From: JASFUX01 sp050050115
Lineage (GTDB): Bacteria; Pseudomonadota; Alphaproteobacteria; Caulobacterales; Maricaulaceae
Assembly (NCBI GenBank): GCA_050050115.1
Contig: JASFUX010000073.1
Span: 1 to 13,677 of the forward strand
Reading direction: 5' to 3'
DNA length: 13,677 bases
Positions 1-6,985 of this stretch are shown in pieces. Both the position numbers and the translations under genes were made by a program. The notes under the pieces were generated by a model. That model worked only from the letters and a program-made list of their open reading frames with translations, was not told the origin of the DNA and searched no databases. Within the stretch, counting starts at the first letter, position 1, and each line of letters starts with the position of its first letter.

Positions 1-844
1 CGTCGAGCGCGTCGCCGGTGTCGCAATCGCCGTCTAGCAGCGCAATGCGCGCCGCTTCGATCTCGATGATGTCGACGGCGTATTCGCCGAGCACGTTGAC
101 GGCGAGGGCGCGCTGAGCCTTGTCCATCCCGCGGGTTTCCTCCGCGAGGGTGAGGATCGCGTCGAGCTTGGCCGTCCAGCGGTCGGCGTCCTTGAGATGC
201 AGCGCGATCGCGCCGCGCAGCTTCTGCGCGCCTTCTCCGGTCGCGGCGTCCACCGCGTCGGCGAAGCGTCCGGGCTTGACGGCGACGAAGGCTTCGGCGC
301 GGTGAGATTCGTAGAGCTGCTCGATCGTGCGTTGGAGCAGGGCGTTGAGCTGCTTGATGATGTTCTGCACGTTCGCGTCCGCCGAGGACGCCCGTGCGAT
401 CGCGACCTTCTGGATCGCGTGCTGATACTCTGTCCCCGACGCTTCGAGCTTCTCGACGAGATCGACGCGGTGCAGCAGCTCGAGCGGCGTCGCCTTGTTG
501 CGGCTGAGCCAGTCGCCGAGAACCCGACCGATGGTCTCCCGCGCCATCGCCTTGGCGAGGTCGCCCGGCGTGCGGCAGGGGATCTCGGCGGTGCGGTCGG
601 CGCGGTCGTCCTCTTCGAACTTCTCGCCGGCCTCGAAGATCGTGTAGCTGCGGAAGGCGCCGTCGTCGGCGATCCACTTTTCCTTGGTGACGCGGATCGA
701 GGCTCCAGGCGTCTTCTTGATCCGTTCGGCGGCGAGCTCGAGCGCGGAGGCCTTGGTGTCGCGCGCTTCGACCAGCCGCCAGGACGCCTTGCGGTTGGCC
801 TTTTCGAACACTTCGAAATGCGTGTCGTCCGAGGAAGAAGACAT
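1..844 (-). CDS. Hypothetical protein, C-terminus beyond left edge
   Basis: I do not recognise this protein. The frame is open for 281 codons from the ATG at 844 and has no stop before the left edge, so the C-terminus is missing. The start follows an AGGGAG-type ribosome site about 12 bases upstream. The protein begins MSSSSDDTHFEVFEKANRKA and is charged, mostly helical in character and rich in Ala, Glu, Lys and Arg. It has no signal peptide and no membrane segment, so it is probably cytoplasmic. An N-terminal part (about residues 8-80, with VTKEKWIADDGAFRSYTIFE) looks like a small alpha/beta domain, and the rest looks like long amphipathic helices. It is transcribed divergently from chvI across a 235-base gap. 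Two other long frames cross this region, but they encode Arg/Ser-rich low-complexity text and were taken as shadows; this frame has balanced composition. Confidence is high that it is a gene and nil on function. Confidence 0.75.
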   Translation of the reverse strand, partial: MSSSSDDTHFEVFEKANRKASWRLVEARDTKASALELAAERIKKTPGASIRVTKEKWIADDGAFRSYTIFEAGEKFEEDDRADRTAEIPCRTPGDLAKAMARETIGRVLGDWLSRNKATPLELLHRVDLVEKLEASGTEYQHAIQKVAIARASSADANVQNIIKQLNALLQRTIEQLYESHRAEAFVAVKPGRFADAVDAATGEGAQKLRGAIALHLKDADRWTAKLDAILTLAEETRGMDKAQRALAVNVLGEYAVDIIEIEAARIALLDGDCDTGDALD

Positions 845-1079
845 GGCGCCGGCGAACTCCCTGATCGACCGGCAATAGCCGAAATAGACTTAAAGCCGCG
901 TGAAAGCGCGCCCTTCCGGCTGGCCAAATCGCCCGGTTCGAGGCGAAATCGACGAACGTCCGCGTCCCGCGAGCCGGCTTTGGGCGGCTTGGGAGAACAT
1001 TGAGCGCTCTCGGGCGGAGGCGTTGTCGGGCGGGGGCTGGGGTTGTAAGCCTTTGGAAAGGGTTTCAGGGAGCGGCGGG

Positions 1080-1784
1080 ATGGCGACGATCGCGCTGGTG
1101 GACGACGACGAGAACATCCTGACGTCGGTGTCCATCTTTCTCGAAAATGAAGGCTACAACGTGCGGACCTACACCGACGGCTCCTCGGCGCTGTCGGCGC
1201 TGTCGGAATCGCCTCCCGATCTGGCGATCCTCGACATCAAGATGCCGCGCATGGACGGGCTCGAGCTGCTGCGCCGGCTGCGCCAGACCTCGAACCTGCC
1301 GGTGATCTTCCTCACCTCCAAGGACGACGAGGTGGACGAGCTGGTCGGGCTCAATCTCGGCGCGGACGACTACATCAAGAAGCCGTTCTCCCAGCGTCTC
1401 CTCGGCGAGCGGATCAAGGCGATCCTGCGGCGCTCGGGCCCGCCCGGCGAACCAGGCGCGGCGAGCGGGGAGGAGGACAAGAAGCCGATCGTGCGCGGCA
1501 AGCTGGTGCTCGACCCCAACCGCCACACCTGCACCTGGGACGACAAGAACGTTCGCCTGACGGTGACTGAGTTTTTGATCTTGCAGGCGCTCGCTCAGCG
1601 TCCAGGATACGTCAAAAGCCGCGACCAGCTGATGGACGCGGCGTATGATGACCAGATCTATGTCGACGACCGCACCATCGACAGCCATATCAAGCGGCTT
1701 AGAAAGAAGTTCCGCGCCGTCGCCGACGACTTCGACGCGATCGAGACTCTCTACGGCGTCGGATACCGATATAAAGAAAGCTGA
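1080..1784 (+). CDS. chvI: ChvI-type OmpR-family response regulator
   Basis: A 234-residue DNA-binding response regulator of the OmpR/PhoB class, the output half of the ChvG-ChvI envelope/acid-sensing system. The receiver domain (about residues 1-120) shows the acidic pocket in LVDDDE near the N-terminus, the phospho-acceptor Asp in LAILDIKMPRMDG and the conserved Lys in DDYIKKPFS. A linker rich in Gly, Pro and Glu leads to a C-terminal winged helix with LTVTEFLILQALAQRPG, DDRTIDSHIKRLRKKF and the closing YGVGYRY. The ATG at 1080 was chosen because it begins exactly at the receiver domain and has AGGGAG upstream; the frame extends further upstream without homology-like sequence. It is the first gene of the operon and is followed directly by the kinase gene. 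The conserved family, full length and neighbouring kinase make the call strong. Calling it ChvI rather than another OmpR-type regulator rests on the DD-x-VDDRTIDSHIKRLRKKF style and on the adjacent ChvG, EIIA and HPr genes. Confidence 0.93.
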   Translation: MATIALVDDDENILTSVSIFLENEGYNVRTYTDGSSALSALSESPPDLAILDIKMPRMDGLELLRRLRQTSNLPVIFLTSKDDEVDELVGLNLGADDYIKKPFSQRLLGERIKAILRRSGPPGEPGAASGEEDKKPIVRGKLVLDPNRHTCTWDDKNVRLTVTEFLILQALAQRPGYVKSRDQLMDAAYDDQIYVDDRTIDSHIKRLRKKFRAVADDFDAIETLYGVGYRYKES

Positions 1785-3411
1785 GCGTTCCGGTCGCGCC
1801 GCGGACAAGAACCGGCGCCGACGGCGCCGCGTCGACGGCCGCCGGCGGTTCCGCTCGATCGTCTTCTCGCGGCTCACCCGGCTCATCCTGCTGACCAACC
1901 TCATCGGCCTGGCGATCCTGTCGGCCGGCGCGCTGGCCCTGACCGAATGGAGCCGGGCGCTAATCGACGCGCGGCGCGACTCCTTGCGCACCCAGGGCGA
2001 GCTGATCGCCGAGTTCCTCTCCGAGGGCGCGACGGCGAACACGCCCGATCCGATCCTCGATCCGGACCTCACCCGGATCATCATGCGCAACCTCTATGTG
2101 CCCCAGAACCAGCGGGTGCGCCTGTTCGCCGAGAACGGCGAGGTGGTGACCGACAGCTATCTCCTCGGCGGGCAGATCATCGCTCGGCCGCTGCCGCCGA
2201 TCGATCCCGCGCAGCTCTCGCCGGACCTCGTGCCCGATTTCGAGAACCGCGACTTCGACGCCGACGAACAAGAAGAGGTCGCGGGGCCGCGCACGCTGCA
2301 GCAGGAGTTTTCCCGTGCGCTTCTCGGCCGCGTGGTCGAGAACGAACGGGTCAACGAAATCGGAGAGTCGGTCGTCTCGGTGTCGATCCCGGTGCGGCGG
2401 GTGCAGCGCGTGGTCGGCGTGCTGACGATCGAGACCGACGGCGTCGACGACATCATCGCCGATCAGCGTCGCGCGCTCGCGCCGTTCTTTCTCGTCGCTC
2501 TGGGGGTGACGATCGTCACCTCGCTGCTGATCACCGCTTTCGTCGCCCGGCCGATCCGCCGGCTGTCGATCGCTGCGGACGTGGTGCGCGAGCAGGGGCC
2601 GCGGCATGCGGAGATCCCCGACCTGTCCTCGCGCCGGGACGAGATCGGGGACCTCTCGGTCACCTTGAACGCAATGACCCACGCCATCGCCGAGCGGATC
2701 GACACGATCGAGGCGTTCGCCGCCGACGTCGCGCACGAGGTGAAAAACCCGCTCACCTCGATCCGCAGCGCGCTCGAAACCTTGCCGCAGGTCACCGACC
2801 CTGAGCGCCGGGACCGCCTGCTCGAGGTGCTGCGCCACGACGTTCAGCGCATCGACCGGCTGATCACCGACATCTCCAACGCCTCGCGGATGGACGCCGA
2901 GCTCTCGCGCGCCGCCGTCGAGCAGCTCGATCTCAACGAGGTCTTGAAGGAGATGGTCAACCTCTACGCCGACATCCGCCGCGACGGAGAGGCCGAAGTC
3001 GTCTTTTCCGACGGGCGCGGCAAGATGCTGGTCGAGGGCGTCGAGAGCTCGCTCACCCAGGTGTTCTCGAACCTCATCGACAACGCCAAGACTTTCTCTC
3101 CGGCGGGCGGCGCGGTGCGGGTGACGGCGAGTCTTCTCACCTCCGGCTCGCAGGCCCCGGGCGTGCGCGTGACGGTCGAGGACGAGGGCCCGGGCGTGCC
3201 CGAGGAGGACAAGGAAAAGATCTTTTCCCGCTTCTATACCGAGCGGCCCAAGGGCGCGGCGTTCGGCTCGCACTCGGGACTGGGCCTCGCGATCGCCAGG
3301 CAGATCGTCGCCGCGCACGGCGGCGCGATCTGGGTTGAGAACCGCCGCGACGAGGCCGACGAGGTCGCCGGCGCGCGCTTCGTCGTCGATCTGCCCCGAC
3401 GGCGGCGCTAG
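1645..3411 (+). CDS. chvG: ChvG-type sensor histidine kinase (start unresolved)
   Basis: Membrane sensor kinase paired with ChvI. After a very basic cytoplasmic stretch (a run of Arg around 1810-1850) comes a first membrane helix (about 1873-1950). A periplasmic sensor domain of about 170 residues and a second helix (about 2476-2550, FFLVALGVTIVTSLLITAFV) follow. Next are HAMP, then a HisKA domain with FAADVAHEVKNPLTSIRSAL, whose His codon is 2734-2736. The ATPase domain has the N box LIDNAKTFSPAGG, the G1 box DEGPGVPEEDKEKIFSRFY and the G2 box HSGLGLAIARQIVAAHGG. All catalytic boxes are intact. The start is uncertain. The only in-frame ATGs before the first helix are 1645, 1648 and 1660, all deep inside chvI, and no ATG, GTG or TTG lies between the chvI stop and that helix. 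The coordinates give the longest frame; the real N-terminus could be near 1770-1800 with a rare start. It probably phosphorylates ChvI in response to envelope stress or low pH (family knowledge). Confidence 0.9.
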   Translation: MMTRSMSTTAPSTAISSGLERSSAPSPTTSTRSRLSTASDTDIKKAERSGRAADKNRRRRRRVDGRRRFRSIVFSRLTRLILLTNLIGLAILSAGALALTEWSRALIDARRDSLRTQGELIAEFLSEGATANTPDPILDPDLTRIIMRNLYVPQNQRVRLFAENGEVVTDSYLLGGQIIARPLPPIDPAQLSPDLVPDFENRDFDADEQEEVAGPRTLQQEFSRALLGRVVENERVNEIGESVVSVSIPVRRVQRVVGVLTIETDGVDDIIADQRRALAPFFLVALGVTIVTSLLITAFVARPIRRLSIAADVVREQGPRHAEIPDLSSRRDEIGDLSVTLNAMTHAIAERIDTIEAFAADVAHEVKNPLTSIRSALETLPQVTDPERRDRLLEVLRHDVQRIDRLITDISNASRMDAELSRAAVEQLDLNEVLKEMVNLYADIRRDGEAEVVFSDGRGKMLVEGVESSLTQVFSNLIDNAKTFSPAGGAVRVTASLLTSGSQAPGVRVTVEDEGPGVPEEDKEKIFSRFYTERPKGAAFGSHSGLGLAIARQIVAAHGGAIWVENRRDEADEVAGARFVVDLPRRRR

Positions 3412-3530
3412 TAACCGACGTTAACCCTGCGCCTCGGCGACTTCAGCAAAACCGTCACAGACCCCTATGCGCGGCGCACAATGCGCGATTAGATGCGGTG
3501 CGGAACAACGGCAAATGCGAACCGGCGCCC

Positions 3531-3938
3531 ATGATCGGCATCCTCATCGTCACCCACGGCCGCCTGTCCGAAGAGCTGCTCGCCGCGACCGAGCACGTCG
3601 TCGGCGATCTTGAGCGCGCGCGCGCGCTCGCGATCGGCCCGGACGACGACCTCGAGCGCCGCCGCGCGGACATCGAAAAGGCGATCAAGGCGGTCAACGA
3701 CGGCTCGGGCGTGGTGATCGTCACCGACATGTTCGGCGGCACCCCGGCGAACTTGGCGATCACCTTCCTCGAGAAGGGCAAGGTCGAGGTGCTCGCGGGC
3801 GCCAACTTGCCGATGCTGGTCAAGCTCGCCGAGGCGCGCGAGACGATGAAGGTCGCCGACGCCGCCGAGGCCGCGCGCGCGGCGGGCTGTAAGTACATCG
3901 CCGTGGCGAGCCGCATCCTCTCCGGCGACGCGGCGTGA
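3531..3938 (+). CDS. manX: PTS EIIA component, mannose family
   Basis: A 135-residue single-domain EIIA of the PTS mannose/fructose family. It accepts phosphate from HPr on a His near the N-terminus, His9 in MIGILIVTHGRLSEELL. The family signature DMFGGTPANLA follows at about residues 65-75, and the C-terminal AGANLPMLVKLAEA is also typical. No IIB, IIC or IID gene is nearby, so it is probably part of a regulatory rather than a sugar-transporting PTS, as known for many alphaproteobacteria. The ATG at 3531 was chosen because MIGILIVTHGR is the usual family start. A GTG at 3498 would add 11 residues, and neither start has a clear ribosome site. The stop overlaps the GTG of ptsH by four bases, which suggests translational coupling. 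In related genomes hprK, and often rapZ, lie between chvG and this gene; here only about 119 bases separate them. Confidence 0.9.
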   Translation: MIGILIVTHGRLSEELLAATEHVVGDLERARALAIGPDDDLERRRADIEKAIKAVNDGSGVVIVTDMFGGTPANLAITFLEKGKVEVLAGANLPMLVKLAEARETMKVADAAEAARAAGCKYIAVASRILSGDAA

Positions 3939-4276
3939 GCGACAAGTCGGGGGAGAAGGCCCGGGCGAAGGGGACCGGGTCGATGGCGCGCCGGCGCGCC
4001 GAGATCTGCAACGCGCTCGGTCTGCACGCCCGCGCCTCGCGGATGTTCGTCACCACCGCCCAGAAGTTCGAAGCCAAGGTCGAGGTCAGCTGCGAGGACA
4101 GGTCCGCGCCGGCGGACTCTGTGCTGAGCCTCCTGGAGCTGGTCGCCCCCAAGGGCTCGACGATCGAGATCGCCGCGACGGGCCAGGACGCTGAGGCGGC
4201 GGTCGACGCGCTGGTCAAGCTGGTCGAGGCGGGGTTCTATGAGAGCGAGAAGTCCGCAGAGGGACAAGACAAGTAG
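3935..4276 (+). CDS. ptsH: HPr-family phosphocarrier protein
   Basis: HPr phosphocarrier of 113 residues from a GTG at 3935 that overlaps the EIIA stop (GTGA). It relays phosphate from enzyme I to EIIA. The active-site motif NALGLHARAS places the phospho-His at residue 31. The regulatory serine region aligns as DSVLSLLELVAPKG with the usual KSIMGLLMLAASKG, so a serine (Ser62) stands at the position of Ser46 and could be an HPr kinase target. The 16 residues before MARRRAEICNALG are Lys/Glu/Gly-rich and unusual for HPr. An internal ATG at 3983 would give a 97-residue protein closer to the family length of about 85-95, and a purine-rich stretch stands before it. The GTG is preferred for its coupling overlap, but the shorter form is possible. 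A short Glu/Lys-rich tail extends the C-terminus. Function is probably nitrogen/carbon regulatory PTS. Confidence 0.9.
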   Translation: MSDKSGEKARAKGTGSMARRRAEICNALGLHARASRMFVTTAQKFEAKVEVSCEDRSAPADSVLSLLELVAPKGSTIEIAATGQDAEAAVDALVKLVEAGFYESEKSAEGQDK

Positions 4277-4310
4277 GAACCTCAACGCTGACGGCTCGGG
4301 GAGGGGCTCC

Positions 4311-4961
4311 ATGTTCAAATGGGCGGCGGCCGCATTGGGACTACTCGCGGCGGCGTGTACGGAGCGGCCGGAGTTTTCTGTCGCGTCGGCCGATCAAATG
4401 TCTCGCGAGCAGGCGCTCGACGCCGACGAATGGGCCCCAGGGGAGCGCCCGAAGATTGCGACCGACGCCGAGCGTTTGGTGCGCATTCGGATCGTTCCGA
4501 GCCAACCGGCCTCGTTTGCGGACTTCTACGACAACAACATGGGCATCGTGACGGACGTGTTCCTGCGCCCCTGTGGGGATCCGGTCGTCGAAGCGTGGGG
4601 CGGGCTCAGTCGGTCGCCTGAAGATCGCGACGTCTATGAGGCCTACTTCCCGGCGAGTCTGGGCGAGATGGGCACGGGCGTTTCAGGTCTCGTCGGCTGG
4701 CCAAGTTCATTCGGGGCGCCTGACGGCATTTGCATGCAGATCGCGCATTCGTGCTGGCGCACGGGCGATCACGCGCAAGGCGCGGGCTGCTTCAACCTCA
4801 TGCCGGCGGACAGATTGCGCTCGAACGTCATGTCTCTTGGTGCGCATTCGCGCGTATTCGAGACCGACGAGACGTCGGAGCTGCGCGAAACGCAATATCA
4901 GCGAGCTCAGTCGGACGACCCCGACGCCTGCGTCGACAATCCGTTCTGCGATCTTCGGTAG
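4311..4961 (+). CDS. Putative lipoprotein, Cys-rich, unknown function
   Basis: A 216-residue protein with a short lipoprotein signal: MFKWAAAALGLLAAAC puts the lipobox LAAAC at residues 12-16 and Cys16 as the lipidated residue. The ATG at 4311 has GGAGG upstream at good spacing, whereas the longer frame has no such site. The mature part carries six more cysteines (RPCGDP, GICMQ, HSCWR, AGCFN, DACVD, PFCDL), which could form disulphides in the periplasm. I recognise no family. Around residues 60-130 it has FADFYDNNMGIVTDVFLRPCGDP and a Gly/Phe-rich stretch. It lies 34 bases after ptsH on the same strand and could be read through from that operon, but its content is unrelated. It marks the first gene of the block separating ptsH from ahcY. 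It ends convergently against the secreted-protein genes. Confidence 0.8.
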   Translation: MFKWAAAALGLLAAACTERPEFSVASADQMSREQALDADEWAPGERPKIATDAERLVRIRIVPSQPASFADFYDNNMGIVTDVFLRPCGDPVVEAWGGLSRSPEDRDVYEAYFPASLGEMGTGVSGLVGWPSSFGAPDGICMQIAHSCWRTGDHAQGAGCFNLMPADRLRSNVMSLGAHSRVFETDETSELRETQYQRAQSDDPDACVDNPFCDLR

Positions 4962-4973
4962 GCTGGGAGGAGC

Positions 4974-5006
4974 AGCGGCCGGCGTCGTCGCGCGCCGCCG
5001 GCCGTT
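4974..5006. terminator. GC-rich hairpin between convergent genes
   Basis: CGGCCGGCG (4976-4984) pairs perfectly with CGCCGGCCG (4996-5004) around an 11-base loop. The stem can be lengthened by a G:T and an A:T pair at its base. It fills most of the 50-base gap between the ends of the plus-strand lipoprotein gene and the minus-strand secreted-protein gene, a fitting site for a shared terminator. Neither side has a proper U tract, so termination efficiency is uncertain. Confidence 0.45.
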
Positions 5007-5011
5007 CGCGT

Positions 5012-5449
5012 CTACTCTGGACCGTGCACCGCCGCCTTGTAGCTCTCGAAGCTGTCGAGGAACGTTGGATCCTCCGCCGCGATGTCGATGATCTGTCCTG
5101 GTATCAGCTTGACGTGGTCCACGAACAATTCGGGATCGATGCCTATTGAGACAGCGAGGTCGTAGTGAATGCCGTCCATGAGTTCTTGGAAGGCAGCCCG
5201 ATCGACGCTTTCGGCGCCGTCGGCCAGCGTCATGACCGACGCCTGATAAGCGCGGCCGATGTGCGGGTTCGACCACAAGGCCTGAACCATGGGTTCTTCG
5301 TCGCCCTGCATGCTGACCGAGCCGGCTTGTCCCGCTGCGTGCGGCGTAACGTCGGCCAGGCCGTGTCCGACCGGATGTTCGTCTTGCGCGAAGGCGCCCG
5401 ACGCCAAAGTCGCGGCGGCGGCGAGCGCGGCGAGGGTTCTGGTTTTCAT
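5012..5449 (-). CDS. Secreted protein, tandem paralogue 1, unknown function
   Basis: A 145-residue exported protein. The signal peptide is clear: MKTRTLAALAAAATLASGAFA with cleavage after AFA near residue 21. The start at 5449 follows GGAAGGA seven bases upstream; a longer in-frame ATG has no such site. The mature protein is acidic. After a short, variable His/Asp-containing N-terminus it has conserved stretches shared with the next gene: NPHIGRAYQ (about 61-69), IDPELFVDH, LIPGQIIDIAAEDPTFLDSFESYKAA and the terminal GPE. I know no family for it. It aligns without gaps to the 145-residue product of the neighbour (5533-5970) at about 60% identity by hand count, so the two are a tandem duplication. 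It lies 83 bases downstream of that copy and is probably co-transcribed with it. The periplasmic location is inferred from the signal peptide. Confidence 0.8.
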   Translation of the reverse strand: MKTRTLAALAAAATLASGAFAQDEHPVGHGLADVTPHAAGQAGSVSMQGDEEPMVQALWSNPHIGRAYQASVMTLADGAESVDRAAFQELMDGIHYDLAVSIGIDPELFVDHVKLIPGQIIDIAAEDPTFLDSFESYKAAVHGPE

Positions 5450-5454
5450 CGTCA
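5402..5454 (-). repeat. 53-base direct repeat, copy A (signal-peptide region)
   Basis: This stretch covers the start codon and signal peptide of the downstream secreted paralogue plus five bases upstream. It matches 5923-5975 at 52 of 53 positions, with the single difference at 5435/5956. The copies lie 521 bases apart. The rest of the two genes is far more diverged, so this is the most conserved part of the duplication. Confidence 0.85.
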
Positions 5455-5532
5455 AATCCTTCCGTTTAGGCATGTCGCTTTCGCTCGCACAATCGCGGCC
5501 CGGCGGCCGTCCAGGAGCGTTCGGCGGGGAGC

Positions 5533-5970
5533 TCAATCGGGCCCGAACATCGCCGCCTTGAAGCTCTCGTAGCTGTCGAGGAACGAGGGATCTTCCGCCG
5601 CCAAGTCGAGCACTTGGCCCGGGATCAGCCGCATATGATCGACCATCATGTCGGGGTCATAACCCAATGAGACGGCGAAGTCGCGGATGATGCCCTCCGA
5701 AGCTTCCCTGAACTCCGCCTCGTCAACGTTCTCCACACCGTCTTCAAACGTCATTACGGCGAACTGGTAGGCGCGGCCCATATGAGGGTTGTTCCACCAA
5801 GCCTGCATCTCGGGATCTTCCTCGCCTTGCAGGCTCATCGTCACGGCGTTGCCGGCCGCATGGGACGCGCCGTCGGCCTCGGCGTGACTGGCCGGCGGTT
5901 CTTCCTGCGCGAAGGCGGCCGGCGCCAAAGTCGCGGCGGCGGCGAGCGCGGCGAGCGTTCTGGTTTTCAT
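5533..5970 (-). CDS. Secreted protein, tandem paralogue 2, unknown function
   Basis: A 145-residue exported protein, the upstream copy of the tandem pair. It has signal peptide MKTRTLAALAAAATLAPAAFA and an acidic mature part. That part contains WWNNPHMGRAYQFAVM, YDPDMMVDHMRLIPGQVLDLAAEDPSFLDSYESFKAA and the C-terminal GPD. The start at 5970 was chosen over an ATG at 5976 because AGGA then stands seven bases upstream, exactly as in the paralogue. No family is recognised. It is Met- and Trp-richer than its sister and more acidic. The promoter should lie between 5971 and the insertion sequence at 6083, or further upstream in sequence now displaced by it. Both copies keep the same length and reading frame, so both appear to be under selection. 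Confidence 0.8.
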   Translation of the reverse strand: MKTRTLAALAAAATLAPAAFAQEEPPASHAEADGASHAAGNAVTMSLQGEEDPEMQAWWNNPHMGRAYQFAVMTFEDGVENVDEAEFREASEGIIRDFAVSLGYDPDMMVDHMRLIPGQVLDLAAEDPSFLDSYESFKAAMFGPD

Positions 5971-5975
5971 CGTCA
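5923..5975 (-). repeat. 53-base direct repeat, copy B (signal-peptide region)
   Basis: Second copy of the near-identical stretch (partner 5402-5454). It covers the start codon and signal peptide of the upstream secreted paralogue. Confidence 0.85.
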
Positions 5976-6075
5976 TGTCCTTTCCTTCAGACGTGCTTCT
6001 CCCGTCCTCGGAATCGGGGTTTCCCGTCCTCCGGACCAGCTTCCGTTATGGAAAAAGAAGCTGACGTGACGTAAA

Positions 6076-6082
6076 AAATATT
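6076..6082. repeat. Target-site duplication, left copy (AAATATT)
   Basis: AAATATT stands directly outside the left terminal inverted repeat of the insertion sequence, and the same seven bases stand directly outside the right end (7965-7971). IS1595-family elements usually duplicate eight bases, so one flanking base may have changed or the element end may be shifted by one. Confidence 0.65.
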
Positions 6083-6109
6083 GGGCATTATCCCCTTGAC
6101 ATACGGTGC
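6083..6109 (+). repeat. Left terminal inverted repeat of the IS
   Basis: The 27 bases read inward match the right end (7938-7964, read inward) at 23 positions. The core ATTATCCCCT is identical in both, and similarity continues weakly for a few more bases. Confidence 0.75.
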
Positions 6110-6124
6110 GCCGGGTCATAGATT
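6096..6124 (+). promoter_or_regulatory. Transposase promoter overlapping the left IS end
   Basis: TTGACA (6096-6101) and TAGATT (6119-6124) are separated by exactly 17 bases, a near-consensus sigma-70 promoter. The -35 box lies inside the terminal inverted repeat, so transposase binding could repress its own gene. Transcription would start at about 6131, the A of the transposase ATG, and no ribosome-binding site is visible, so the message may be leaderless. Confidence 0.65.
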
Positions 6125-6130
6125 GGGCGC

Positions 6131-6985
6131 ATGAAACAGACTGTCCAAGACTTCTTCCGCCAGTTCCCCGACGATGAAGCGTGCCTTGCGCACCTCTTCG
6201 ACGTTCGCTTTGGCCAGGGCCACGAGTGCCCCAAGTGCAAGCGGTCGGCGAAGTGGTATCGGATCGCCGCTGAGCGGGCGTTCTCGTGCCAATGGTGCGG
6301 GCATCACATCCACCCGACCGTGGGGACGCCGTTTGAGAAGTCACGCACGTCCCTCCAGCTCTGGTTCTACGCGATCTTCCTGTTCACCAAGTCGCGCAAC
6401 GGCGTCGCCGCCAAGGAACTGGAGCGCCAGTTGGGCGTCACCTACAAATGCGCGTGGCGCATGGGCCATGAGATCAGAAAGCACATGGCCGAGATCGACG
6501 GCGACGCCCCGCTCGAATGGCATGTCGAGATCGACGAGACCTATGTGGGCGGCGTCTCCAAGGGCAAGCGCGGGCGCGGGGCCGACAAAGCCATCGTCTT
6601 CGGCATGATCGAGCGCGACGGCGACGTGGTGACGCTGGTCGTCCCGAACGCCCGCAAGGCGACGCTGCAAAAGCTGATCGTCGAGAACGTCGCGCCGGGC
6701 GCGACCATCTACACGGACGGCAACTACTCCTACGCCGGGCTCGCCAAGCACGGGTTCACGCACAAGACCATCGACAAGGACAAGGACGGATATGCGCGCA
6801 TGGGCGTGCACGTGAACAACATCGAGTCGTTCTGGCGCCAGCTCAAAGCCGGGATCAACGGCACCTACATCCATGTCAGCTCAAAGCACCTGAGCAAGTA
6901 CACCAAGGAGTTCGAGTTCCGGTTCAATCGCCGCGCTTGCCCCGAGCGGATGCTCCCCGAGCTGCTTTCGGTTTTCCCTTCTTAG
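6131..6985 (+). CDS. IS1595-family (ISXO2-like) transposase
   Basis: A 284-residue transposase. The N-terminus carries a zinc ribbon with Cys33, Cys36, Cys53 and Cys56 (ECPKCK and SCQWCG), then an HTH-like segment (GVAAKELERQLGVTYKCAWRMGHEIRK). The ISXO2-type catalytic core follows, with Asp135 in HVEIDETYVGG, Asp196 in IYTDGNYSY and the third position in HVNNIESFWRQLK (Asn230, with Glu232 close by). The C-terminal TKEFEFRFNRR is also typical of the family. Length and motifs fit a complete protein. The ATG at 6131 is the only sensible start, and a strong promoter lies just before it. The last 62 bases overlap, on the opposite strand, the end of the passenger gene at 6924-7109. Expected action is cut-and-paste or copy-type transposition at the inverted repeats. 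Confidence 0.93.
   Translation: MKQTVQDFFRQFPDDEACLAHLFDVRFGQGHECPKCKRSAKWYRIAAERAFSCQWCGHHIHPTVGTPFEKSRTSLQLWFYAIFLFTKSRNGVAAKELERQLGVTYKCAWRMGHEIRKHMAEIDGDAPLEWHVEIDETYVGGVSKGKRGRGADKAIVFGMIERDGDVVTLVVPNARKATLQKLIVENVAPGATIYTDGNYSYAGLAKHGFTHKTIDKDKDGYARMGVHVNNIESFWRQLKAGINGTYIHVSSKHLSKYTKEFEFRFNRRACPERMLPELLSVFPS

Noticed and set aside
34..1003. Long open frames on both strands over the left gene (minus 34-927 and plus 197-1003)
   Set aside because: Both give low-complexity Arg/Ser- or Asp/Val/Arg-rich proteins caused by GC-rich codons of the real minus-strand gene in another frame; neither shows a domain.
1960..3318. A 452-residue minus-strand frame antisense to chvG
   Set aside because: It lies wholly antisense to a kinase with all motifs intact, and its text is His/Arg/Asp-rich without a fold. 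It is a shadow of GC-rich coding DNA.
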